A stretch of DNA of 16,124 nt. Source: Willaertia magna (Eukaryota; Heterolobosea; Eutetramitea; Acrasida; Naegleriidae). Of the stretch, positions 1 to 10,500 are shown one piece after another. Position numbers and translations under genes: made by a program. The DNA is taken from positions 1-16,124 of the forward strand of contig CADWAF010004750.1 in the NCBI GenBank assembly GCA_902984215.1, read 5' to 3'. The notes beneath the pieces were generated by a model. It was not told where the DNA came from, made no database searches, and was given only the letters and a program-made list of their open reading frames with translations. Each line of letters starts with the position of its first letter. Position 1 is the first letter of the stretch.

Positions 1-3000
1 CAATGGTAGATATTCTTGAGAATAAATAGGTATTAAGTTTCGCCAAAATCATCTCAAATACCTTAAGTGAATAAATATCGAACTTTTCTCTATTTTTAAA
101 TTCAAAAACATCTATATATAAAGAAACTAGTTTCAACAAAGAACCTAATAAAAGAGGAGTTGAGTTTTTAATCCAATTCTCAAGGAATGTGTTGTTCAAA
201 TTTGCCAATATCCAGAAAGCGCACTTCAAATGTTGCTTGTAAGTGGTATCTTGAATAAATTGCAATGATGTCAAATTATTTAATAACATAAGTAAATAAG
301 GGAAATAAATTCTGGCAACAAGTTCAAATTTCTTCTTGTTAGTATTTTCTTCTGAGAGATAAAGGTAATCTTCTTTTGTTAATAAATATCTAATTACTCG
401 TAAACATGCAGAATGTAAATCTGTTTCATTTTTCATATGAACAATAGAGTCCCTAGTTAAATTAGTAATAAGCTTAATTGGAGGGCATATCATTGACTCA
501 TTGTATACATATTCTTTTGGATGGAAGATTGACAAGTTTAACTCGATAAAGTTTGGACAGTCAGAAAGTATTTGCAGGAATTCACCACCAAGTTTGACAG
601 TGCTTGGTGTGACAGGTTTTTTAACCATAATTTCTCTAAAGTATAATTCCATCAATTCAAATACAAATTCTGGTTTAACTTCACCACAGCTGAATAAATC
701 TCTAAAGAAGAAAGAGAGTTGATTGTTGATTTGTTGACTAATGAAGTAATTACCAAAATCTTCCTTGTAACTTATAACCTTTTCTGCTAAACAACTTATC
801 AATTCTTTCAAATTGGTGGTAAATTTATAACCATAATCATTTGCTATTAATTCTTTATCATGGTTGGACAATAAACTATACTCTACATCACTCATGTGAG
901 ATCTTCTTGCAGCCTTATCTCTTTGACTTAGGAGATAGGATTTCAGTATAAGTGAAAGGAAGAACCAAACAAAGTTCAATGATTCAAAGTAGCATGGTGA
1001 ACTGAAAGCAAATAAACTCATATTCATGGAATAACTATTTCTGTTTCTAGAATTGTGGTTTGAAGAAGTATCATTAGCATCACCACTTCCAGTCCTAGAA
1101 AAGATATCTTGAATGGATTTTCTCATTGTATTTCTATTGCTGGTAGTTGCTCTAGGTGCTTGATCCATTCCTTGGAACATAGCTGCTAAGGCAGCATTTT
1201 CACCACTTTCATCATTTGTAGAAATAGTTAATGTGTCGTCAGCCTTACTTAAAACTTCTCCCCATAATTCTGTTAAATTACTCCAAACAGGGGATTGTGT
1301 CATAATTACGTCTTTGAAAATATAATTTACATAAGTATTTAATAATCTATTATTTCTGTCAGAAGTGTCTGTAATCATTGCGGCGCCTTTGAGCATTGCT
1401 ACTAAAGCTTGAAATACTGTTTTTTGAAGTTCGAATAGTGTCATTGTTGCACCTAAGAAATCTGATAAATCAACACCTTCATCTTCCTTGTTGGCTGCAG
1501 AAAACGTAATACTTTTTCTTGAAGTACCAATGTTTGATTTGTCAGATGTTCTTTTGTCTTCTACAATGTTTGCTTCAGAAGCTGATTTAATTGGATCTAC
1601 AACTTTACTATCTTTTCTATGGAATAATTTATCACCAAAGACTGAAAATCTCTTCTTAATGGAACTATCATTGTTCTTTCCAGATGGGGACTTTCCTTCC
1701 ACTTTTCTTCTTAGATGTTGATTTGAATTGAGTTGTTCTTGTTGCTGTTGTTGTTCATTCTCGGCTTGGGCCTTTAAATATTCCACTAAATTAAATCCTT
1801 CTTCTCCAGGTTGAGCTATTCTCTTTGTAGGTGTCACTGGAGATGAATCTAATGGTGGAGAATTACTCTCTTCAGATAAATCCTTTGATTTACGTTTCAC
1901 TATATTCTTAAATGAGAAACGTTTACCTCCAGTTCCACTACTAGAGGTGGTTGTGACTGTTGGTGAAATAGAAGCATTTTGGGTCATACCACCACCTATA
2001 AGACTAGATTTTCTTTTAGCTGCCATAATTGAATTACGAATGGACTTGTTGCTCATCAAAGAAGAACCTCCACTTGGAGAAGTTCCTGTTACTGACATAT
2101 CCATACCAGAACCAAGTCCAAATCTTCCAGCAATTGATTTCATGAATTCATCTTCTGATGACCCAACAAGGGAAGATTCATTAAATGAAGGTGAAGTATT
2201 AGAGCCTAGTAATGTAGAGTTTCTGTTACTGCTTGTGCTTGTTGCCATTTGATTTTCACTTTCATTTACAAATGTGTGTAAAACATCAGGAATTCTACAC
2301 ATTACACTCAACAGCATGTCCAAAATTAAAGTGTAATGACTGACAACTCGACTAAATGGTACTTTCATTAAATTTTCAATAGATTTTCTACAATCTTTAA
2401 TTGCCCTAGATAATTCTTTTGATTGACCTTCTACATCACCGTCCTTTACAATGGATATGAATGGAGCACAATCACTGAAGAATTGTAATAAAAGTTTCTC
2501 ATTAGGATATATGGTAGAGGAAACACGTGAATTTACAACGAAGAAATTCTTCTTACTGTCATACTTTCTAATTAAAGGATTTTCGTTTTGCCCTGATAAG
2601 GATAAATTTCTAGCTGTTGATAAATAAGCTTTTGGTAATTTTTGATATATTGGTAAATTATAGGAATAATTAAAATCCGTCATTTTAGAGCAATGTTCGT
2701 CTACAATATCTTTTAATGGTAAAATGGATTTACCAAAACATATACTATGTACTTTACCAGTAGAATCTAAGGTCTTCTTTCTCTTTGCTCCAGCTTTTTC
2801 AATTGCCAAATGACAGAATGAAAATACTAAATGATGTTCATTTTCTATTGGTAAAGGTAAGGCAATTTTAATTTCGTCAATAAAACGTATTATCTTCTCG
2901 CCATCAAATGTGACATTGCAGTATATCTCTGATGATAACGCATTAGTTATTGGGGAAATAATACGTGGTGCTGGTCTATTTTCATTTTCCATAAATTCAA

Positions 3001-4981
3001 CTTTTACAACAATATTTTTAGGCTTAAATTTCTTTAGTTGTAAATTTTCAATTGTTGCTTGATCAATTTCTAATTCGGATAAATTATCAATTTTCAATTT
3101 TTCAATATTCAAAGCTATTGGTGCAATAAACAATAAATGATTAAAATCAAAATGTGGGAATTTAGGTAATTTTTCAAAATGTTCTTCTACTTTAAACGAT
3201 TGGTAATCATCTTCCAAGCATGTGGACTTCACATATTTTTGTAATTCTTTTTCTTGGGTTGAATCTTTTGGATATAAAATTGAACCATTTCTAAGTTGAA
3301 TTTTTTGGACAATTTCTTCTAAAGAAACTGTTGGGCTGTTAGTCAATGGTCTCTCGTTATCAGATCCACACAATAATACTCTTTCCACAGCGTCACTCTT
3401 AAATTTCTTTAGATTAAATTTAAATGTTTCAAATACCATATAACCAGGAATTGGTTTTAATTTCTTAAGATTAGATTTAGATTTGGAAGGATCACATGCT
3501 ACTTGTAATTCTTCTTTAGTATTTGATTCAGAGCTATTTAGAGGTGTAAAGAAATATATTGGTGCATCATTGCATTGAGTTATCACTTCACATACTGAAT
3601 CAACATATGAGGCTTGTTTCTTTGTTGAAGTAGCTAAAATATTATTTTCATTAAAGTCATTCTCAGCTGGTTGAAGAACGTTAGCTGACATTTGTTGGAA
3701 TAATATATCCATTGGTAAGAACCAATTCATTGCATGAATACCAGTTTCTTTTAATGGACAAAATGAAAAAAGGAATGGTTCTTTAAATCCCTTTAATCCT
3801 TGGAATTCTTCTAGGAAATTATTATAATTCTTTTGTTCAAACTCTTGACATTCCCCTTGTCCTTCTTTTAATAAAGTATGATTCTTCTTTCCAGCATTAT
3901 AATTCTTTACAATTTGATCATAAGATGAACCTTGTAAAGTTTTATAAACAAATAGTACCGCATAAACACCATCTAAATTAACTTCTTTTGATGAGATATT
4001 AGAAAGTGAAAATAAAGCTTTTGGTGCTTGTCCAGTCTGTTTTGCTAATTGTTTTTTAATTTCTAATTCATCATAAAAATTATTTATAATATTATAGGAA
4101 CTTAAAGTAAAATAAAATCTTTCACTTAATTTACATTTCGTTTTTATATTAATTAATTCTAAGGAAAGAAAATGTGGTTCAATCTCTCCTGCTTCTAAAC
4201 GGAATCGATGACATTTCATAAAGATTTGTAATTGTCTATGAATAATTAAATATTCGATAATTTACATTTTTTTTGGCGGGTAAAATATACGATCGTCAAA
4301 ATAAGTAATTTTAATAAACAAAAATGCGATCAACTTACTCTTCTAGAAAGTCTGTAGGATGAGAAGTACTTCGCTTTGATGAAAATTCAAAGGTGTCTCT
4401 GCCATTTTCATGGTACATTAGGTTTGTCTGTAAATATTAATGAATCAGTTCATGTAAATAGAAGTAATAGATAAAATACTTACGGGTAATACATTATTAG
4501 GTTTTACATCTAATTTTTCTTTCTCATTAATTGTTTTTAATACAGTGAATTCGCCATTAAACAAACGTAAACAATTTCTTGCAAATATGTCTTTAATGGA
4601 TTCTTCATTTCTTTGTTCAAATAGGAATTTATTTACTGTTTTACTTTTCTCTACTTCTAGTTGTAAAGATGGAGTGAAATGTATAGGGGTTGATATTCCA
4701 TATTCTTCTTCAGTTAAATTATCTTGTTCAAAATATGAAAAATCAGAATTTGGTGCATGTTTTAATAGTTTAACTGAATTATAGTCCGTTCCTTGTAAAT
4801 TAGAACGAATTTCTCTTTGAATTGGTCTATCTTCATCGTCTTCGTCGTCAGAAATATCGTCATCATCTAGTTCTGAATTTAAATAGTTTACATTGTCAGT
4901 TGTTATTGGAAGAGAAGAGGAAATATAGTGTTGGATATCCTCCAAGTTATCACTCAAACCAATACTGTGTTCTTCACTCAT
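1..4981 (-). CDS. DOCK-family (Zizimin/DOCK-C/D-like) guanine nucleotide exchange factor, 3' end outside window
   Basis: Three exons: 4981-4484, 4427-4339, and 4235 to the left edge, open without a stop, giving about 1,607 residues. DOCK proteins activate Rac/Cdc42-type GTPases at membranes through a C-terminal DHR-2 domain, which would lie beyond position 1 and cannot be seen. Family evidence: an acidic N-terminus (residues 39-51), then a region resembling the Zizimin N-terminal half (ALFSLSNI, EIEPHFLSLELI). A DHR-1/C2 lipid-binding domain spans about residues 550-710, with IALPLPIENEHHLVFSFCHL matching the usual LP-x-HHLLFTFYH block, followed by LPIYQKLPKAYLS near residue 728. Residues ~860-1110 form a Ser/Thr-rich low-complexity insert with a short poly-Gln. 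Helical sequence resumes after it (KKKFELVARIYFPYL). The ATG at 4981 is the only plausible start. The DOCK-C/D subtype is inferred from the DHR-1 and flanking motifs. Confidence 0.85.
4236..4338 (-). other. Intron 2 of the DOCK gene (103 nt)
   Basis: The donor GTAAGT starts at 4338 and the acceptor TTCATAG ends at 4236. The phase-2 splice rebuilds a Glu codon (GA|A) and continues into the frame that stays open to the window edge. The intron holds a GC-rich TTTGGCGGG motif (plus strand 4272-4280), treated separately. Confidence 0.8.
4272..4280 (+). promoter_or_regulatory. E2F/DP-like motif inside DOCK intron 2
   Basis: TTTGGCGGG fits the E2F/DP consensus TTTSSCGS and sits in a T tract on the plus strand. 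It is conspicuous because the surrounding non-coding DNA is very AT-rich. Function is inferred from the motif alone. Confidence 0.25.
4428..4483 (-). other. Intron 1 of the DOCK gene (56 nt)
   Basis: The donor GTAAGT follows the proline codon ending at 4484. The acceptor TTTACAG ends at 4428. The splice is phase 0 and joins two open frames; retention adds 12 residues and then a stop. Confidence 0.85.
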
Positions 4982-5191
4982 TTTTCTTTAAACTGTTATT
5001 AGTTGTCAATATACTTGTCTAGTGTCATTATCAAAGATTTGGAAAGAGGAACCAGATTCCGAAAAATGACCAGCAAGGGGAACTACTTTACTTGAATAGA
5101 AACAAAAAGATACCATTTACACAAAGATAGATGGCACAAGATGGCATGGGATTTATGACAAAAAAGAATTTTATAATATTTTACATGTAAT
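4982..5191. promoter_or_regulatory. Spacer: DOCK promoter and homeobox gene 3' flank
   Basis: This 210-base spacer lies between two minus-strand genes, so it should hold the homeobox 3' UTR (right side) and the DOCK 5' region (left side). The octamer AGATGGCA occurs twice, at 5129-5136 and 5139-5146, one helical turn apart. No TATA-like box or convincing gene was seen. Confidence 0.4.
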
Positions 5192-6868
5192 TCAATTTTC
5201 ATTTTCTTTCTTTGTGGTTGATGTCTCTGCTTGCTTTCCTTCTTCCTTTGTTGTTTCTGATTTTAGCTTCTCCTTTACTGACTTTAAACTTCTTCCTCTC
5301 TTATTGATGAACCAATTGTTAATTTGTGTCAAGGTTAATTGGGTTTGTTCACATAAATCTTCTTTTTCTTGATTGGAAGGGTAAGGATTTGTCCAGTGCT
5401 CTAAGAACCAATTTTCTAAAACTTTCTTTGCCTCAGGTGGTAATCTTCTATTAGTACTTCTTTGCTTCTTTTTACCTTTACTACTAGTTTTTTGGGTTGC
5501 GTTACTAGAACTTGCTCCGTTACTACTTGAAGTTGTTGGTTCTGTACTTTCGACAATTTCAAAGGTAACAGGATTTCTTACTCTATAAACCCAGTCATTA
5601 AGTAATCTTTCAAAGGTTTGTTCATAAAGAACTAAGTTGTCCTTATTTTTTATCTCAACCTTTTTCTTTATCTTGTCTGACAGAGCTGAAAGTTCACCAC
5701 TGTACTGACACATTACGCCCCAATCTATTGAGGACGAAGAAAGGTCTGGATTATTAGTTGGTTGCAATAAACCAATTTGAGAACAGTATTGACTGAGTAC
5801 GTTTGATTTAATCTTTTCATTTTCAACAATGCTCTTATTGTGCAGTGCTTGTATTTTCTCTTTACTTTGGAACAACTTATAGAATTCTTCCTCTTCAAAA
5901 TTAATTTCAGAGGTATAATTGTATTTAGTTTTCATTAAGTTAGTGACATATTCTTTAAGTAATTCCTCACTCATTTCCAACAAATGAGTTAGAGGTGTAG
6001 CATTGTTACCATTTACCAAGTTAGTAGAGCTTTCTTCAGATTCAATTCTTACTAAGGGACTCATTGATGGTGTTATGTTTGAACTACTTGGGGCAACTTG
6101 CTTTTTTGGAGGCTTTCTAGTTGTGTTTTTCTTTGTCCTTCTTCCTGTATTGTTAGTATTGTTACAAGTATTAATATTGACATTATTATTAGTACTATTG
6201 GCGTTATTATCAGTACTGTCACTGGCACGTATAGGTAATAGTATCTGTTGATTACTATTTGAGGTATTTGAATTATTATTTTCTAGCACTTGTTGTTGCA
6301 TAAAATTAAGAGGAGACGCATTCTCCTGTTTTACCTCAAGTAAGGCATGTGTATCTATTTCATTAGAATCTGCCATATTCCAACCTTCAAGGTTCATACA
6401 ATCATCCCCTGCAAACAATGAAAAATCAAGTTGAGGATCGTTTTGAAGATGTTTAATATCATCATAAGTAGTATCGAATTGAAACTCAACTGGTTCATCA
6501 CTATCAAAGAACAATTGAAAATTATTAAACTTATCTAACTCCTCCAAGTCAGGACTTGTACTTGAGGTATAGTTACCAGGTGATGCTACCCAACCCAATA
6601 AATCATCATCAACTATAAAGGAAGTACCTCCGTTATTATTGTTATTAGGAACAAGAGGATAATTAAACGGTTGTTGATTAATGTAATTCTGAGAATTTGG
6701 AGAGGGAGAAATAAGGAAACTATTTGGCACATTAGCTTGGATATTATTATTATGTAAAACATTTAAGATATTCATACTATTGTTATTAATCAATGGGCTT
6801 TGCTCCTCAGGGTTATTGAAGTTGAAATTGAGGTAAGGTTCATTATCATTTTGAGGGAAGTTGGACAT
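5192..6868 (-). CDS. TALE-class homeodomain transcription factor
   Basis: Single-exon gene of 558 residues ending in TGA; the ATG at 6868 has a good context (TCACCATGT). A DNA-binding TALE homeodomain lies at about residues 469-531. It has the three-residue loop extension NPYPSNQEKEDL and recognition helix INNWFINKRGR, with W519, F520, N522 and R524 as the invariant W48, F49, N51 and R53. Position 50 is Ile, as in KNOX/MEIS/PBC proteins, but position 54 is Gly rather than the usual basic residue. Residues 1-250 are Asn/Ser-rich and acidic, likely a disordered activation region. A basic KKNTTRKPPKK patch follows, then a predicted helical block (about 290-430) in the place where TALE proteins carry a KNOX/MEIS partner domain; I cannot match it to either. 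A nuclear regulator is the firm reading; its targets are unknown. Confidence 0.9.
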   Translation of the reverse strand: MSNFPQNDNEPYLNFNFNNPEEQSPLINNNSMNILNVLHNNNIQANVPNSFLISPSPNSQNYINQQPFNYPLVPNNNNNGGTSFIVDDDLLGWVASPGNYTSSTSPDLEELDKFNNFQLFFDSDEPVEFQFDTTYDDIKHLQNDPQLDFSLFAGDDCMNLEGWNMADSNEIDTHALLEVKQENASPLNFMQQQVLENNNSNTSNSNQQILLPIRASDSTDNNANSTNNNVNINTCNNTNNTGRRTKKNTTRKPPKKQVAPSSSNITPSMSPLVRIESEESSTNLVNGNNATPLTHLLEMSEELLKEYVTNLMKTKYNYTSEINFEEEEFYKLFQSKEKIQALHNKSIVENEKIKSNVLSQYCSQIGLLQPTNNPDLSSSSIDWGVMCQYSGELSALSDKIKKKVEIKNKDNLVLYEQTFERLLNDWVYRVRNPVTFEIVESTEPTTSSSNGASSSNATQKTSSKGKKKQRSTNRRLPPEAKKVLENWFLEHWTNPYPSNQEKEDLCEQTQLTLTQINNWFINKRGRSLKSVKEKLKSETTKEEGKQAETSTTKKENEN

Positions 6869-7287
6869 GGTGATGTAACATCAAGAATTTACACTCTGTC
6901 AACTACTGATTGATTTCCTATCACGGGATGTTTTTGTTTTTTTGAAATAAAAAGATTTTAAAACATCATTGCCCTTTACTACTCTCCCACTAATTTTAAC
7001 GATGTAAATTTTAAGTGATTCTATAGTTTACAGTTACTTAATAATAAAAAGTGTTAATAAATAAAGTTTTAAGTCGTGATGCCTTGTGAAATAAGTTAAT
7101 ATTTGGCTCAATTTAAGAAATGTATAAAAAAGAAAATCAGGTTCAGCAGAACAACATTTTTTTTAGGACGATTTTCCGTTCAAATAACTTTCCCGCCGCC
7201 GCCAAAGAAAAAATTAAAAAAAAATAAAAAGCAAGCCTTTCACGCTATTTGTCATCTTTTTGCACCGGCGAAGAACTTTAAGTAAAT
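6869..7287. promoter_or_regulatory. Divergent promoter region between homeobox and kelch-kinase genes
   Basis: This 419-base, very AT-rich gap lies between the start of the minus-strand homeobox gene and the first ATG of the plus-strand kelch-kinase gene, so it should drive both. It contains poly-A/T tracts, TATAAAAAA at 7123-7131, and a GC-rich spot at 7189-7206. A short ATG ORF (7120 to about 7230, Lys-rich, no recognisable domain) could be an upstream ORF. No RNA gene was recognised. Confidence 0.45.
7189..7206. promoter_or_regulatory. Paired E2F/DP-like motifs upstream of the kelch-kinase gene
   Basis: TTTCCCGCC on the plus strand is followed by CCGCCAAA, which is the same motif class on the minus strand (TTTGGCGG). 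The two half-sites face each other across a GCC repeat, about 80 bases before the candidate start ATG. This is motif evidence only. Confidence 0.3.
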
Positions 7288-10268
7288 ATGCAAGCTCACA
7301 AATTGGCCAGGTATAACATTCTTATTATTGTTTAATAGAAAGTTATCATTTAAAGAAATATGAATTTTTAGACCCAACTTTTATTTCAACATTCATTTCA
7401 GTCAACCCAGAAACTGTTCAATCCTATTTTGTTAATTTTACAACCAATAGTAATAATACAATTTTTACAACAAATTCAACAACATCTTTTGTCCCAACAA
7501 ATGGTAATAATAATAACAGTTTAAAATTTAAATTTAAATTAAAAAAGCCAATTAATAATAATCAACCATCATCTTCTTCTTTACTTTTGGATTTAGATTC
7601 TCATTGGTCTTTTTTTCATCAACAATTAAGTCAATTAACAAATTTTTATTCTCAAAAGAAACATAAAAGTTTACAAAAAAATGTTTGTTTTCAATTTCCG
7701 ATCCCAAGAGAAAGACATGCTTGTTGTACTTTACCAAGAAATAAATCTTCTAATAATTTAGTTGTATTGTTTGGTGGAATAGGTAATCAAAAAGTAAGAT
7801 TGAATGATGTTTGGTTTTTGGATTTGGAGAAGATGGTTTGGCGAGAAGGAAAATTAAAGAATTATTACAACCAGAAATCGAATCAGAAACAAGAATCTTG
7901 CCAATTTGTAAATGATTATGATGTTTTAAAAGATAGATTTTATTCTACTTGGGTTTCTCCTTTTTTATCGCCCAAAGAGATTTCAACAAATGGTATTTAT
8001 CAATCACATCATGGTAAAGTTACTTATTCAGGAATTGAAATCCCATCACCAAGATATTATCATACATTGTGTGCTGTCAATGATCATTTATTAATATTAT
8101 TTGGTGGATATGATGGTGACATACAAAATGATTGTTGGTTGTTGCAAATAATCGATTTGAATGAATTAATATTTGAATGGAAAAGAATTGAAATTCCTTT
8201 AAAAATTCCATACCCTGAAGTGAGATACAATCATTGGGCTGGAATGTTGAAAGATAGAATGTTATTATTTGGTGGCAATTCAAAGAACGGCCAATTAAAT
8301 GATGTTTGGGCGTTCGACTTAAATTCATACGGCTGGAAATGTTTAATGAAGGAAACTAATCAACAAATGATAGAGGAAGGCAACGACTCTAGTTCTTCTA
8401 TGGGTGAATTATTAAATAGGAAAGTAGAAAAACTAATTTTTCCTGAAGGAAGAAGTGATCATAAATGTGTTATTGTTGATAAATATTTAATTTTAGTTGG
8501 TGGAGTTCATAAGAAGAGATATTTATCTACCGTTTATATATTAAATTTAGAAACCTTAACATGGAGTGTTGTAAAGAAAAAAAACAAAGAAATGTTAAAA
8601 CTAGAAGGAAGAATTGGATTTACAATGGAAGTAATTAAAGAAAAGAATACCATTTTTATATTTGGAGGAATATTAACAGATTATGAAAGAGACCAGAATA
8701 TTGTTTCTAGATCTAATGAAATGTTAGTTTTGGACACAACAATTAATTCAACAAGTAATTTATCAAAGATTAATTTCTTAAATGAAAATAGAATTTCAAA
8801 ATATATCATTCAAAGACATATAGGAACTGGAGGGCAAGGAAAGGTGTTTTTAGTTTTGGATGAAACAGAAAATCAATTGTTTGCATTAAAAAGAATGGAT
8901 ATTGAATTCGAAGAAAATGTTGGATTTGGAAAATCATTGGCATCTGATTCTGTTTTTAATGAAATTTTAATTGTTCAGCAGTTGAGACATGAAAATGTAT
9001 TACCAATCCTTTCATTCTTTTTGGAAAGGGAATCACAAAATGCAACAAAATTAATATTAAATATTCTAATGCCTTATTGTGAATCTGGAGATTTTAGTAT
9101 TCTAATTTCAAAAAAGAAAAATCAATGGAAGAAGAATAATATTTTATTTGATGAAATTTTAGTCACTTCATGGTTGATACAAATTGCTAATGGTTTAGCA
9201 TACATTCATTCAAAACAAATTATTCATAGAGATGTGAAACCAACAAATATTTTTGTAACAACAAACAATAAGAAAGAAGTGAAATTATTATTAAGTGATT
9301 TTGGTCTAGCGAAGAATGTTTCTCAATCGCTAGCAAAAACAACTTGTGGCACAATGTTATATTTAGCCCCAGAAATTTACAATTCAGAAAATTATAATGA
9401 AAGGGCTGATATTTGGAGTTTTGGATGTATTTTAGCATTCATCTTAAATGGTGGTCAACTGTATATTGATTGTAAAATAGCATCCCAGAAACGAAAGTTA
9501 TTGAAATCTATTCAAGACAATGATTTATTTAATAAATTGGAAGGGAGAAATGAATATTTAGAATTAATGAATAAATGTTTAGAGATGGAAAGTGAGAAAA
9601 GACCATCAGCTAATGAATTGGTACTTTGTTTAAAAGAATTACAAATGAAGCTTGAAAAACAAAAAGAAGAAAAATTAAAACAAATAAGAGACAAGGCTTT
9701 AATTACTACATTTGATAACAATATATCAGTAGGTTCTAGCAGTGGTGATAGTAGTGACAGCAATAACCAGATTATACAAGATACTACTCAACAACAAATC
9801 GAAAACAATCAAATAGAAAATAATACTGCTTCATTAAATAATACCACTGAACCAATTGAAATACTTGCTAATCGACAGTATATTGTGGATGAAGATTTAG
9901 ATAGAAACATTATAGAAAGAGAACAAATTGAATTATCTTCTACCCTTTTAGAATCTTCTTTCGTACAGTCTCATATCAAAGACCTAGACCAATTTTCTCT
10001 TGATAAGAATATAGGTGATGAACAAATTTGGATTGAATTACATACAAAACTATTAGAATTGGAACATTTAAATTTATTATCTGAAGAACAAATGGACGTT
10101 TTATGTAATTATTTAATGAGTTGTGATTTGTTTTTAAAGAGAACATATTTGGCATGTTTAGAATTTCAAAAAACAATTATTATTAGTGAAGAAAATGATT
10201 TAAATCATTTATTGGTGAAACAGTTGAAGAGATTTTTGAAATTGAAAACTGTAATGTCGAACAAATAA
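7288..10268 (+). CDS. Kelch-repeat protein with C-terminal protein kinase domain
   Basis: The body is an uninterrupted frame through about 7343-10268. Five kelch repeats (LFGGIG, LFGGYD, LFGGNS, LVGGVH, IFGGIL, each followed by an aromatic/DVW-type strand) occupy about 7704-8730 and should form a beta-propeller for protein binding. A complete Ser/Thr kinase domain follows (about 8800-9650): Gly loop GTGGQGKV at 8826, VAIK-type Lys at 8889, HRDVKPTN at 9225, DFG at 9297, then APE and DIWSFG, so it should be active. The Ser/Asn/Gln-rich tail has no known domain. No in-frame ATG precedes the first kelch repeat, so an upstream exon is needed. The best candidate is ATG 7288 to 7310, spliced to 7343 (32-nt intron, 982 residues) or to 7451 (140-nt intron, 946 residues). 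Both restore frame; the start is unproven. The kinase group is unclear, NEK- or TKL-like at most. Confidence 0.85.
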
Positions 10269-10485
10269 TTATTAGGCTAAAGTTTTATTTAATATTTTGG
10301 GTATTTACTGCTATAGCATGCTTGGATCAGAGTTTGTTAACTTTTCGGTTTTTGGTTTTGTCATAAAGAAAGTAATTAGAAAGATTAAAAGAAATTGGGT
10401 AAGAAAACCAAACCACATGAATTTTTACATCAATTAAAAAGCTTTGTTTGTGTTTTCCAAATAGGGAACGGCTGCAAAAAATAAC
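10269..10485. other. Spacer between kelch-kinase gene and tRNA
   Basis: AT-rich 3' flank of the kelch-kinase gene and 5' flank of the tRNA gene. No AATAAA and no convincing ORF was seen. Confidence 0.4.
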
Positions 10486-10500
10486 ATCTGGACTCCAGAT
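10486..10500 (+). repeat. Palindrome abutting the tRNA 5' end
   Basis: ATCTGGACTCCAGAT has 7-base arms around a single C. As RNA it could fold as six pairs with a 3-base loop. Its last base is nucleotide 1 of the tRNA. The leader CTCCAG within it is also complementary to CTGGAG in the 3' acceptor strand (10564-10569). Confidence 0.7.

Noticed and set aside
501..2252. Plus-strand ORFs at 501-722, 1488-1721 and 1947-2252
   Set aside because: They lie opposite the continuous DOCK reading frame, and their translations are reverse images of its low-complexity codons.
6003..6251. Plus-strand ORF rich in Leu/Val
   Set aside because: Antisense of the Asn/Thr-rich part of the homeobox gene; the Leu/Val bias is the complement of AAT/AAC codons.
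7103..7285. Plus-strand ORF with many Lys and Phe before the kelch-kinase gene
   Set aside because: Begins with TTG, reflects poly-A/T tracts, has no domain, and cannot be spliced in frame to the kelch exon.
7587..7589. TTG as start of the kelch-kinase protein
   Set aside because: The frame is open upstream of it and eukaryotic genes rarely start at TTG; a spliced upstream ATG exon is more likely.
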